DNA of 64,000 bases from Lachnospiraceae bacterium (GTDB taxonomy: Bacteria; Bacillota; Clostridia; Lachnospirales; Lachnospiraceae), in assembly GCA_910575835.1 (NCBI GenBank), contig CAJTGB010000010.1, forward strand, positions 1 to 64,000, written 5' to 3'. The translations under genes were made by a program, and so were the position numbers. Positions 35,108-44,176 of the stretch are shown piece by piece (the stretch's first letter is position 1; the number at the start of each line of letters is the position of its first letter). The notes under the pieces are model-generated. The model was not told where the DNA came from. It searched no databases and saw only the letters and a program-made list of their open reading frames with translations.

Positions 35108-36883
35108 TTAATTAATAGAAATATGCAGTTTTTGGATGTCCTGCAATTCCCTTTTTGCATTCATCAGCCTTTGAAGCCCCTTCATATCCGTCGGTTCCAG
35201 GTTCTTCGTCGCCTCTTCTATGCTGTGGTTCTTCACTCGGATGATCGTCTCCTTCAGTGCCTTCTCCTGTTCCTTCACAGTCGTCAATTCCCGGATCTTC
35301 GTGTTAAACAGGCTCGCCGCCCGGCGATGCTCTTCCTCCTCCGTAAAATGGTTCATGATCTTCGCCGGATTCACGCTGCCCGCCTCATACTGCTCATAGA
35401 GGAGCTGCGCGACCGTCCGGTATAACCCTTCCGTAAAATCCTCCGGCGCAACATACTGCTCGATCTGCCTGAACAATGCCTCATCCTCTATAAGCCAGGT
35501 CAGCAGAATCTTCTGGGACTTGGCCATCCCGTCTTCCTTCCCGTCTTGCCTTGCCTGCGTACTCTTAGGCCGGCTCGCCGGTCTTGCAAGCCCGGTCTGG
35601 ACTGCCATCCTGCCGACAAGCTGCCGCAGATCTCCCACACCTACATGATAAGCCGCCGCCACCGCTTCTATGTAATTGTTGCGTTCGATCTCCTCATCGA
35701 ACTCCGTAAGCCTTCTGGCTGCCTCCCGCATGAAATCAGTCTTCCCCTCCGGGGAGTGCATATCGTATTCCTTCTCTAAGATCTCAAGGCCGAACATGAA
35801 TCCGTTCCTTGCCTTCCCGATCCGTTCCTCGAAAGCCTCCGCCCCCAGGTTCTTAATGAATTCATCCGGATCCTTATACGGGTCCATACGAATTACCCTT
35901 GCCGTGATCCCCACGTTCTTCAGTATCGGCACCGCGCGCAGCGCCGCCTTGGTTCCCGCCGCATCACTGTCGTAGGTCAGGTATACCTCCTGCACATAGC
36001 GCTTGATCAGCGAAGCATGTCCCGGTGTCAGCGCCGTTCCCAGAGATGCCACCGCATTGGTGTATCCCGCCTGATGAAGCGAGATCACATCCATATACCC
36101 TTCGCAGAGCAGAAAATAAGGCTTCTTCGAGGTACGCGCCCGGTTCAGGCCGTACAGATTCCTTCCCTTGTCGAATATCATAGTCTCCGGGGAATTCAGG
36201 TACTTGGGCTGTCCGTCGCCCATAACCCTGCCGCCGAATCCGATCACCCGGCTGTTCACATCCATAATCGGAAACATAACGCGGTTCCAGAACTTGTCGG
36301 AAGCGCCGTGGCGTTCGTCCACGCTGATCAGCCCCGCCTTCGCGATCATGTCCGTCCGATACCCCTTGGACTTCAGATATTGGTACAGAAGATTGCTGTA
36401 CTTGTTCGAGTACCCCAGTCCGAATGCGCGGATCGTATCGTCGCCAAGCCCTCTGTTCTTCAGATAGGCAAGCGCCTGCGCACCCTGGCCGTTCTTAAGC
36501 TGCACATAATAATACTGCGCCGCCGCCTTATTGATCTCTAAGAGAACCGCCCTGGTATCCGCCCGCTCTCTTGCTTCTCTGGAAAATTCCTGTTCAGGAA
36601 GCTCTACTCCTGCCCGGTCCGCAAGAAACTTAAGCGCCTCCACAAAAGAGAAATTCTCATACTCCATGATAAAGGTGAATACATTGCCGCCTGCCCCGCA
36701 TCCGAAACAGTAATACATCTGCTTCTGTCTGCTTACGGAAAAAGAAGGCGACTTCTCATTATGGAACGGACACAGTCCAAAATAAGAGCTTCCCTTTTTC
36801 TGCAGCCTCACATAACCAGATATTACATCCACAATATCATTTTTTGATCTTACTTCTTCAATTATTTCTTCGGAATACATCAT
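35108..36883 (-). CDS. dnaG: DNA primase
   Basis: A 591-residue primase. The CHC2 zinc-binding domain has CPFHNEKSPSFSVSRQKQMY followed by YCFGCGAGG. The catalytic TOPRIM core has LLCEGYMDVISLHQAG and EVYLTYDSDAAGTKAA. The DnaB-interaction domain forms the C-terminal part. It makes RNA primers for replication. The ATG at 36883 has a GAGGG site 6 nt upstream; the second codon is also ATG. Confidence 0.96.
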   Translation of the reverse strand: MMYSEEIIEEVRSKNDIVDVISGYVRLQKKGSSYFGLCPFHNEKSPSFSVSRQKQMYYCFGCGAGGNVFTFIMEYENFSFVEALKFLADRAGVELPEQEFSREARERADTRAVLLEINKAAAQYYYVQLKNGQGAQALAYLKNRGLGDDTIRAFGLGYSNKYSNLLYQYLKSKGYRTDMIAKAGLISVDERHGASDKFWNRVMFPIMDVNSRVIGFGGRVMGDGQPKYLNSPETMIFDKGRNLYGLNRARTSKKPYFLLCEGYMDVISLHQAGYTNAVASLGTALTPGHASLIKRYVQEVYLTYDSDAAGTKAALRAVPILKNVGITARVIRMDPYKDPDEFIKNLGAEAFEERIGKARNGFMFGLEILEKEYDMHSPEGKTDFMREAARRLTEFDEEIERNNYIEAVAAAYHVGVGDLRQLVGRMAVQTGLARPASRPKSTQARQDGKEDGMAKSQKILLTWLIEDEALFRQIEQYVAPEDFTEGLYRTVAQLLYEQYEAGSVNPAKIMNHFTEEEEHRRAASLFNTKIRELTTVKEQEKALKETIIRVKNHSIEEATKNLEPTDMKGLQRLMNAKRELQDIQKLHISIN

Positions 36884-36939
36884 TTATACCCTCATATATG
36901 CCCTCATATATAATATTCGACAAAAGTATTTGATTTCCT

Positions 36940-37956
36940 TTAAATTTTCCAAGATTCCGGGACAAAATATTCTTCAAATTTTTTAATTGCGTAGGTATCA
37001 GTCATTCCTGCTATGTAATCGCATACCGTCTGCTCCTTAACCGACTCCCCGTTCTCCATCTTAATAAGGAACTGCCTGGGTATTGCTTCAAGATGCTTCA
37101 TGTAATATTCGTATAGATTTTCTATCATCTTAGCCGCCTTCTCTTCTTCTCCCTTCGCAGCCGGATTCCTGTATACATTCTCATACATGAATCTGCGAAG
37201 CCCAAGCATCGCCTCCATAACCTCCTTTGACATACGGATCTGCGGCTGGTCCATACTGTGAATGATCACATCATGGATCATGGTATCCAGCCTGATCCTG
37301 GTAGAAGGCCCCAGAACCCGCCTGTATTCTGACGGGATATCCTCTTCCGACAGGATATTCCCCCGGATCGCATCGTCAATATCATGATTGATATATGCGA
37401 TCTTGTCTGACAGACGGACGATCTGCCCTTCCAACGTATGAGGGGAGCAGCAGAACTTATGATTCCGTATCCCGTCCCTTACCTCCCAGGTAAGATTCAG
37501 CCCCTCCCCCTGTCTCTCCAGACATTCTACGACACGGACGCTCTGCTCGTTGTGCCGGAATCCCAGCGGACATACCCTGTTCAGGGCATACTCTCCCGCA
37601 TGCCCAAACGGAGTATGGCCAAGGTCATGACCCAGGGCGATCGCTTCCACCAGATCTTCATTCAGACGCAATGCCTTCGCGATCGTTCTGGCATTCTGAG
37701 AGACCTCCAGCGTATGAGTCAGCCTGGTCCGGTAATGATCTCCCTTCGGCAGCAGAAATACCTGGGTCTTCTGCTTCATACGGCGGAAGGACTTGCAATG
37801 CAGGATCCGGTCACGGTCGCGCTGGAATACCGGGCGGATATCGCACTCCTCTTCCTGCCGTTCCCTGCCGGCAGAATTCCTGCTCCTTGCCGCATAGGGG
37901 CTAAGATACTCCGTCTCCCGCAATTCCATCTGTTCTCTGATCGTCACCTGTCTCAC
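36940..37956 (-). CDS. dgt: dGTPase-like HD-domain triphosphohydrolase
   Basis: A 338-residue protein with the HD metal motif: RTRLTHTLEVSQNARTIAKA followed by AIALGHDLGHTPFGHAGE. The N-terminal FRRMKQKTQVFLLPKGDHYR is characteristic of the deoxyguanosinetriphosphate triphosphohydrolase-like group. These hydrolyse dNTPs to deoxynucleosides and triphosphate, adjusting the dNTP pool. It lies directly upstream of dnaG. Confidence 0.92.
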   Translation of the reverse strand: MRQVTIREQMELRETEYLSPYAARSRNSAGRERQEEECDIRPVFQRDRDRILHCKSFRRMKQKTQVFLLPKGDHYRTRLTHTLEVSQNARTIAKALRLNEDLVEAIALGHDLGHTPFGHAGEYALNRVCPLGFRHNEQSVRVVECLERQGEGLNLTWEVRDGIRNHKFCCSPHTLEGQIVRLSDKIAYINHDIDDAIRGNILSEEDIPSEYRRVLGPSTRIRLDTMIHDVIIHSMDQPQIRMSKEVMEAMLGLRRFMYENVYRNPAAKGEEEKAAKMIENLYEYYMKHLEAIPRQFLIKMENGESVKEQTVCDYIAGMTDTYAIKKFEEYFVPESWKI

Positions 37957-37997
37957 ATCCTTCCGCTATACATGACCGTACCGCAAACCGGCCGTCC

Positions 37998-39527
37998 TTA
38001 ATCCTCCAGCCTCTTCTCAATGGCGTCCACCACTGTCTCCAAGACCTTGATCCTTGCATAATACTTACAGTTGCCTTCCACAACGACCCACGGCGCATGC
38101 GGCGTGGAAGTCCTGATCAGCATCTCATTCACCGCTTCCTCGTACTGATCCCACTTCTCACGGTTACGCCAGTCCTCGTCCGTAATCTTCCACTGCTTCT
38201 CTGGATTCTCCTGTCTTGCCTTGAATCTTGCCGCCTGCTCGTCCTTATCGATCTGCATCCAGAACTTCAGCACGATCGCTCCCGCATCCGCCAGGTCCTT
38301 CTCCATATCGTTCATCTCTTTATAAGCCCTCTGCCACTCCTTCCGGGAGCAGAAGCCCTCGATCCTCTCCACCATGACTCTCCCGTACCAAGTCCTGTCA
38401 AAGATGGTAACATGGCCGGCCTTGGGCATATCGACCCAGAACCGCCATAGATAATGATGCGCCTTCTCGATGTCATTGGGCGACGCCGTGGGATGAACCA
38501 CGTATCCCCGCGGATCCATCTTCTCCGTCAGACGCTTGATCGCGCCTCCCTTGCCTCCCGCGTCCCAGCCTTCGAATCCCAGTATGACCGGAATCCGCCT
38601 GCGGTAGAGCTCTCCGTGAAGCTTCTCCATCTTCTTCTGCAGCTTGTCAAGACGGCTCTTATACTCCTCCTTCGTATATGAAAGGCTCAGATCCGCCTTC
38701 GCAAGGATGGAGTTCTTGAATTGCCTGTCCTGTACGGATATGCCGGACCTTAACTCTCCTCCGGCCCCCGACTCCTCTTCCTGAAGCGCATCCTGACCCT
38801 TTGCGGTCTTCCTCTTCGCCTCCTCAACCTTCTCGGCCAAAGTCTGGGCAACGATTGCGTAGATCTTCGCCGTCGCGAATCTGCGGTCTACCGCCTCTAC
38901 GATATTCCACGGAGCATACTCGGTATCCGTCCGTCTCAGCATCTCCTCGTTCATCTCCTGGTATTTTCCGAAGGACTTGTTCCTCTTCTGATCTGCCTTG
39001 CTCACTCTCCAGGCCGTCTCGTCTGAACTTAACAGCTTATCAAAGCGCTTCTTCTGTTCCTTCTTATCGATCGCCAGGAATATCTTGATGATCACCATTC
39101 CATCCGCCGCGATCTGTTCCTCAAACGAACAGATCGAACGGTAGGCATCTGCAACCTCGTCCTTCTTCGTCTTCTTGTCGAACCGGTCGATCAGTACCTT
39201 GCGGTACCAACTGCTGTCGTAGATCGCGATGCGTCCCTTAGACGGCATCTTCGTCCAGAATCTCCACATAAATGGATGCATCTTCTCCTCTTCCGTCTCG
39301 TTCTTAACCGCATAAACCTCGAATCCGCGGGGATCAAGCGCTTTGATCAGTTCTCCGATCTGGACTCCCTTACCGGAAGCCCCGTATCCCTCGAACGCAA
39401 TCATCACCGGTATCCCAAGCCTTCTGCATTCTCTTTGGAGCTTACCAAGCTTCGGTTCCAGTTCCGCCATCTTCTCCTTGTACTCCGCCTTGTTCAGAGA
39501 TTTTGTCAAATCAAGCTTTTCTAACAT
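37998..39527 (-). CDS. Tandem PPK2 polyphosphate:AMP phosphotransferase
   Basis: A 509-residue protein with two PPK2 domains. The first has AFEGYGASGKGVQIGELIKA and DSSWYRKVLIDRFDKK. The second has LGFEGWDAGGKGGAIKRLTE and FDRTWYGRVMVERIEG. Each has a Walker A-like GxxxxGKG and the conserved R/W region. Two-domain PPK2 enzymes phosphorylate AMP to ADP with polyphosphate. The ATG at 39527 (MLEKLDLTKS) follows AAGGAGG; a longer frame exists to 39545. Confidence 0.92.
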   Translation of the reverse strand: MLEKLDLTKSLNKAEYKEKMAELEPKLGKLQRECRRLGIPVMIAFEGYGASGKGVQIGELIKALDPRGFEVYAVKNETEEEKMHPFMWRFWTKMPSKGRIAIYDSSWYRKVLIDRFDKKTKKDEVADAYRSICSFEEQIAADGMVIIKIFLAIDKKEQKKRFDKLLSSDETAWRVSKADQKRNKSFGKYQEMNEEMLRRTDTEYAPWNIVEAVDRRFATAKIYAIVAQTLAEKVEEAKRKTAKGQDALQEEESGAGGELRSGISVQDRQFKNSILAKADLSLSYTKEEYKSRLDKLQKKMEKLHGELYRRRIPVILGFEGWDAGGKGGAIKRLTEKMDPRGYVVHPTASPNDIEKAHHYLWRFWVDMPKAGHVTIFDRTWYGRVMVERIEGFCSRKEWQRAYKEMNDMEKDLADAGAIVLKFWMQIDKDEQAARFKARQENPEKQWKITDEDWRNREKWDQYEEAVNEMLIRTSTPHAPWVVVEGNCKYYARIKVLETVVDAIEKRLED

Positions 39528-39614
39528 AATTTCCTCCTTCATCAATAACGTCTAAAAAAGCTGCTTATTCTCTATTATACACCATTTTCCCTGATAAAGC
39601 CAAACAGAAGATGC

Positions 39615-42600
39615 CTATATCTTTGCAATATCGATCAGCGTAAGTTTCCTGATATCCGTATTCTCAAGACTGGTGATCAGCGCCCTGGCGGTATCGATCG
39701 CCGTCAGGACATTGACTCCGGTCTCGATCGCATTTCTCCTGATAACGAATCCGTCCCTTGCCCGGTCCGCTCCCTGATGCGGCGTATCGATGACAAGGTC
39801 GATCTTATGTCCAAGGATCAGGTCCATAAGATTCGGTGATTCCTGCTCGATCTTTCTGACCTTATTGGCCTTCACGCCTCCTGCCTTAAGCGCCTCTGCC
39901 GTCCCTTCCGTTGCGAAGATGCGGTATCCGATCCTCTGGAATCTGCGCCCAATCTCTACCGCCTCTTCCTTATCCTCCCCGCGCACGGTGATGATCATAT
40001 TCTTATGCCTCGGAAGCTTGATCCCTGCCCCTAAGAATGCCTTGTAGAGTGCCTCGTCAAACGTCTCTGCGATCCCCAGGCATTCTCCCGTAGACTTCAT
40101 CTCCGGCCCTAAGCTGATATCCGCGCCGCGGATCTTCTCGAACGAGAATACCGGCATCTTGACCGCGTAATAATCTGCCTCCGCCTGAAGCCCCGGCGTA
40201 TAGCCCAGATCCTTAAGCTTATTGCCGATGATCACCTTGGCCGCCAGCAAAACTATAGGAATACCGGTAACCTTGCTGATATAAGGCACGGTCCGGCTGG
40301 AACGCGGGTTGACCTCGATGACATAGACGTCCTCCCCGCACACGATGAACTGGATATTGATCAGTCCGATCACATGCAGCGACCTTGCAAGCCTTCTGGT
40401 ATATTCCTCGATCGTGCGCTTGGTCTTCTCCGATATGCTCTGCGCCGGATAGACCGAGATACTGTCGCCGGAATGGATGCCGGCGCGCTCGATATGCTCC
40501 ATGATACCGGGGATCAGGATCTCGTCTCCGTCGCACACCGCGTCAACCTCGATCTCCTTCCCCTGCAGATACTTATCCACCAGGATCGGATGATCCTGTG
40601 CGATCCGGTTGATGATCCCGATAAATTCGTCGATATCATGGTCGTTGATGGCAATCTGCATCCCCTGGCCTCCCAACACATAGGACGGCCTTACCAACAC
40701 CGGATACCCAAGGCGGGACGCGACTTCTTTTGCCTCGCCGGCAGTATACACCGTACCTCCGTTAGGCCTTGGAATCCCGCACTCCTCCAGGATCTTGTCG
40801 AATAATTCCCGGTCCTCCGCAGCATCCACATCCTCAGCTGAGGTTCCAAGGATCGGCACGCCCATCTGCATCAGCGCCTCCGTAAGCTTAATGGCCGTCT
40901 GTCCGCCGAACTGCACCACCGCTCCGTCCGGCTTCTCCAGATCCACGATGCTCTCCACATCCTCCGGCGTCAGCGGTTCGAAGTACAGCTTATCCGCAAT
41001 GTCGAAGTCCGTACTCACCGTCTCAGGATTATTATTGACGATGATCGTCTCATATCCCTCTTTGGCAAATGCCCAGGTACAATGCACGGAACAGAAGTCG
41101 AACTCGATCCCCTGGCCGATTCGGATCGGGCCGGAGCCAAGCACCAGCACCTTCTTCTTCCCGGAGGACTGAACGGCCTCATTCTCACTTCCGAACACCG
41201 AATAATAATACGGCGTCTCTGCCGCAAATTCTGCCGCGCAGGTATCTACCATCTTATAAGCCGCAGTGATCCCATATTCATGCCGAAGATCATGAATCTG
41301 CCGCTCTGTCTTCCCTGTAAGCTCTCCGATCACCTTATCCGGGAATTCCATGCGTTTCGCTTCCCGAAGAAGCTCTTCGCTCAGTTCACAGGATCTAAGC
41401 TTCTCCTCCGTCTCCACAAGGACAGCCAGCTTGTCGATAAACCACTTATCGATCTTCGTGACGGTATGGAGCTCTTCGTAAGAAATTCCCCGGCGCAGAG
41501 CCTCCGCGATCCGAAATATCCTTAAGTCGTCCACCGCCGCCAGTTCGTCCAGCAGTTCGTCCCTCTGCAGATGAGAGAAATCATAGGACATCAGACTGTC
41601 TGCATGCTGCTCCAAGGAACGGATCGCCTTCATCAATGCGCCCTCGAAGTTATCGCAGATACTCATGACCTCCCCGGTCGCCTTCATCTGCGTCGTCAGG
41701 GTACGCTTCGCACTGATAAATTTATCAAAAGGAAGCCTTGGGATCTTGACCACGCAGTAGTCAAGCATCGGCTCAAAGCTTGCGTAGGTCTTCCCCGTAA
41801 CCGCGTTCCTGATCTCATCCAGGGTGTAGCCAAGGGCGATCTTCGCCGCGACCTTGGCGATAGGATAACCCGTGGCCTTAGACGCCAGAGCAGAAGAACG
41901 GCTGACACGGGGATTCACTTCAATGACACAGTATTCGAAGGTCTCCGGGTGCAGCGCATACTGCACGTTGCATCCGCCGGTAATGTTGAGCTCGCTGATG
42001 ATATTCAGGGCGGAGGTCCGAAGCATCTGGTACTCCTTGTCTCCTAAGGTCTGAGACGGGGCAACCACGATACTGTCTCCCGTGTGGACTCCCACAGGGT
42101 CGATATTCTCCATATTGCATACGGTGATGCAGTTGCCTCTGTCGTCGCGCATCACCTCATACTCGATCTCCTTCCATCCCGCGATGCAGCGTTCCACCAA
42201 GACCTGTCCCACACGGGATAACCGAAGACCGTTCTCTAAGATCTCCATGAGCTTCGCCCTGTTGTCCGCGATCCCCCCTCCGCTGCCGCCAAGGGTATAG
42301 GCAGGACGCAGGACCACCGGATAACCGATCTCTTCTGCGAATCTCACGCCGTCCTCCACCGTCTCTACCACCAGTGACGCCGCACAGGGTTCGTTGATCT
42401 TCTCCATGGTCTTCTTGAATTCAAGCCGGTCCTCCGCCTTCCTGATCGTCTCGGAAGTCGTACCGATCAGGGACACCTGATGCTCTCTTAAGAACCCGTT
42501 CTCCTCTAACTCCATGGCAAGATTCAGCGCCGCCTGTCCTCCAAGCGTGGGGAGTACGCTGTCCGGCCGTTCCTTTATGATCAGCTGCTCAACCACCTCT

Positions 42601-42812
42601 GCCGTCAGCGGTTCGATATAGACATGGTCGGCGATATCCTTATCCGTCATGATCGTCGCCGGGTTAGAATTCAGAAGAACGACCTCTATCCCCTCTTCCT
42701 TCAGAGAACGGCAGGCCTGAGTGCCTGCATAGTCGAACTCGGCCGCCTGCCCGATCACGATAGGGCCCGAACCGATCACCAACACCTTCTTGATTGCATG
42801 ATTCCTTGGCAT
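39615..42812 (-). CDS. carB: Carbamoyl-phosphate synthase large subunit
   Basis: A 1065-residue full-length subunit. It has two ATP-grasp halves, the first starting KVLVIGSGPIVIGQAAEFDY and the second KVLVLGSGPIRIGQGIEFDF. A C-terminal MGS-like regulatory domain (IGRRFQRIGYRIFATEGTAE) ends the protein. It makes carbamoyl phosphate for pyrimidine and arginine synthesis using ammonia from CarA. It follows carA with a 3-bp gap. Confidence 0.97.
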   Translation of the reverse strand: MPRNHAIKKVLVIGSGPIVIGQAAEFDYAGTQACRSLKEEGIEVVLLNSNPATIMTDKDIADHVYIEPLTAEVVEQLIIKERPDSVLPTLGGQAALNLAMELEENGFLREHQVSLIGTTSETIRKAEDRLEFKKTMEKINEPCAASLVVETVEDGVRFAEEIGYPVVLRPAYTLGGSGGGIADNRAKLMEILENGLRLSRVGQVLVERCIAGWKEIEYEVMRDDRGNCITVCNMENIDPVGVHTGDSIVVAPSQTLGDKEYQMLRTSALNIISELNITGGCNVQYALHPETFEYCVIEVNPRVSRSSALASKATGYPIAKVAAKIALGYTLDEIRNAVTGKTYASFEPMLDYCVVKIPRLPFDKFISAKRTLTTQMKATGEVMSICDNFEGALMKAIRSLEQHADSLMSYDFSHLQRDELLDELAAVDDLRIFRIAEALRRGISYEELHTVTKIDKWFIDKLAVLVETEEKLRSCELSEELLREAKRMEFPDKVIGELTGKTERQIHDLRHEYGITAAYKMVDTCAAEFAAETPYYYSVFGSENEAVQSSGKKKVLVLGSGPIRIGQGIEFDFCSVHCTWAFAKEGYETIIVNNNPETVSTDFDIADKLYFEPLTPEDVESIVDLEKPDGAVVQFGGQTAIKLTEALMQMGVPILGTSAEDVDAAEDRELFDKILEECGIPRPNGGTVYTAGEAKEVASRLGYPVLVRPSYVLGGQGMQIAINDHDIDEFIGIINRIAQDHPILVDKYLQGKEIEVDAVCDGDEILIPGIMEHIERAGIHSGDSISVYPAQSISEKTKRTIEEYTRRLARSLHVIGLINIQFIVCGEDVYVIEVNPRSSRTVPYISKVTGIPIVLLAAKVIIGNKLKDLGYTPGLQAEADYYAVKMPVFSFEKIRGADISLGPEMKSTGECLGIAETFDEALYKAFLGAGIKLPRHKNMIITVRGEDKEEAVEIGRRFQRIGYRIFATEGTAEALKAGGVKANKVRKIEQESPNLMDLILGHKIDLVIDTPHQGADRARDGFVIRRNAIETGVNVLTAIDTARALITSLENTDIRKLTLIDIAKI

Positions 42813-42815
42813 GAT

Positions 42816-43886
42816 CTACGCTCCTCCTTTCATCATATCCACAAACCGGTCAAAGAGATACCCGGAATCCTGAGGCCCCGGACACGCCTCGGGATGGAAC
42901 TGGACGGTGAATATCTTCTTCCCCGCGTACTCGAAGCCCTCGTTGGTCCCGTCGTTGACGTTGACAAACGCTTCTCTTGCGACTGCCGGGTCCATGCTTG
43001 ACGCATCCACCGCATAGCCGTGATTCTGGGACGATATATATACCCGTCCGTCTCTTAGATCCTTCACCGGGTGATTCCCTCCCCGATGGCCGTACTTAAG
43101 CTTATATGTCTTCCCCCCGTTCGCAAGCGCCATCAACTGATGTCCCAGGCAGATCGCAAAGATAGGGATATCGGTCTGATATAATTTTCCGATCTCTTCT
43201 ATAATAGATATGTTCGTCTCCGGGTCCCCCGGTCCGTTTGACAGCATAATGCCGTCCGGCTTCGATCTTATGATCTCATCGGCAGAGGTGTCCGCCGGAT
43301 AGACGGTCACCTCGCACCCCCTGCGGTTCAGGGACGCGGCGATATTGTTCTTAGCGCCCAGATCAAGCAGCGCGACCCTCAGACCGCTGCCTTCCAGCAC
43401 ATATCGTTCCCGGCATGTGGTCTCTGACACCGCATCGCCGATCACATATTCCTTAAGCCTTGGAAGGATCTCTTCCAGATCATAATCCTCATTGGTCGTT
43501 ATCATTCCGTTCATCGTACCTTTTTCCCGCAGACGCTTCGTCAGGGCACGCGTATCGATCCCGGCAATTCCAGGGATATCCTGCTCCTTAAGGAAGTCCT
43601 CTAAGCTTCCCTCACACCGGAAATTACTCGGCATCCTGGACAATTCTCTTACGATATATCCGTCCGGCCACGCCTTCTTCGATTCCATATCCGGGGTAAC
43701 GCCGTAATTACCGATCAGCGGATAGGTCATTACAACTGCCTGCCCGGCATAAGAAGGATCCGTCAGTACTTCAAGATACCCTGTCATTGAAGTATTAAAC
43801 ACGATCTCGCTGATCATATCCCTGGCAGAACCTATGCTCGTCCCGGCAAAGACCGTCCCGTCTTCCAATATAAGAAATGCTTTCAT
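42816..43886 (-). CDS. carA: Carbamoyl-phosphate synthase small subunit
   Basis: A 356-residue glutamine amidotransferase subunit. The N-terminal domain has LILEDGTVFAGTSIGSARD and EIVFNTSMTGYLEVLTDPSY. The class I GATase domain has the catalytic cysteine in PIFAICLGHQLMALANGG and the His/Glu in VQFHPEACPGPQDSGYLFD. The ATG at 43886 (MKAFLIL) follows GGGACAGG. An in-frame open stretch reaches 44018 through the leader and is not expected to be coding. Confidence 0.96.
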   Translation of the reverse strand: MKAFLILEDGTVFAGTSIGSARDMISEIVFNTSMTGYLEVLTDPSYAGQAVVMTYPLIGNYGVTPDMESKKAWPDGYIVRELSRMPSNFRCEGSLEDFLKEQDIPGIAGIDTRALTKRLREKGTMNGMITTNEDYDLEEILPRLKEYVIGDAVSETTCRERYVLEGSGLRVALLDLGAKNNIAASLNRRGCEVTVYPADTSADEIIRSKPDGIMLSNGPGDPETNISIIEEIGKLYQTDIPIFAICLGHQLMALANGGKTYKLKYGHRGGNHPVKDLRDGRVYISSQNHGYAVDASSMDPAVAREAFVNVNDGTNEGFEYAGKKIFTVQFHPEACPGPQDSGYLFDRFVDMMKGGA

Positions 43887-43949
43887 ATGCTCACCTGTCC
43901 CTTTCTGAAATATTGCGCCGAATTCCTGCAAATCTGCTTGAAATTCCGC

Positions 43950-44056
43950 AAAAAGGGCAGTATGTGCATGCACAACTGCCCTATTATACATGGTTATCAG
44001 ACATCCTCGTCTCCTCAAATCGTAAAGATTATACTACAAAATTCAAGGTTTTTCAA
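43950..44056 (-). promoter_or_regulatory. carAB promoter and attenuator-like leader
   Basis: On the minus strand TTGAAA (44051-44056) and TATAAT (44028-44033) are 17 bp apart. Next comes GAGGAG (44011-44016) and, 6 nt later, a six-codon frame MSDNHV ending at 43984. A terminator follows at once: GGGCAGT (43975-43981 on the other strand), the palindrome GTGCATGCAC (43964-43973) and ACTGCCC (43955-43961), then five Ts. carA begins about 64 nt downstream of the T run. This layout suggests control by premature termination. Confidence 0.6.
43984..44004 (-). CDS. Possible six-residue leader peptide of carAB
   Basis: The frame ATG-TCT-GAT-AAC-CAT-GTA-TAA (MSDNHV) follows GAGGAG by 6 nt. It ends 3 nt before the base of the leader terminator stem. 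It has no run of one amino acid as in classical attenuators, so any sensing role is speculative. Confidence 0.35.
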   Translation of the reverse strand: MSDNHV

Positions 44057-44096
44057 CCATGTTTTTCCTGCCGTATCCGGCGATTCACCCTATTCA

Positions 44097-44175
44097 GTAA
44101 CAGTTCAGATGCTTTCATGCTCTATTCTATGGCACGGTCAGCGCAGTGAATGCGCAGACCTGTCTGAACTGTTAC
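44097..44175. repeat. Palindromic element with 13-bp perfect arms
   Basis: GTAACAGTTCAGA (44097-44109) is repeated inverted as TCTGAACTGTTAC (44163-44175), with 53 bp between. It lies between the 3' end of the transglutaminase-like gene (44177) and the carAB promoter. It may be a terminator without a T run, or a small repeat element. The flanks repeat CCCTATTCA on both sides (44088-44096 and 44175-44183). Confidence 0.6.
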
Positions 44176-44176
44176 C

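Noticed and set aside
37998-39527. Tandem PPK2 as a recent gene duplication or assembly artefact
   Set aside because: The two halves are well diverged, and two-domain PPK2 enzymes of this length are a known class.
43887-44018. In-frame 44-codon N-terminal extension of CarA beginning with an Arg-rich stretch
   Set aside because: It passes through the leader terminator, has no ribosome site at its start, and CarA proteins normally begin at MKAFLIL-type sequence.
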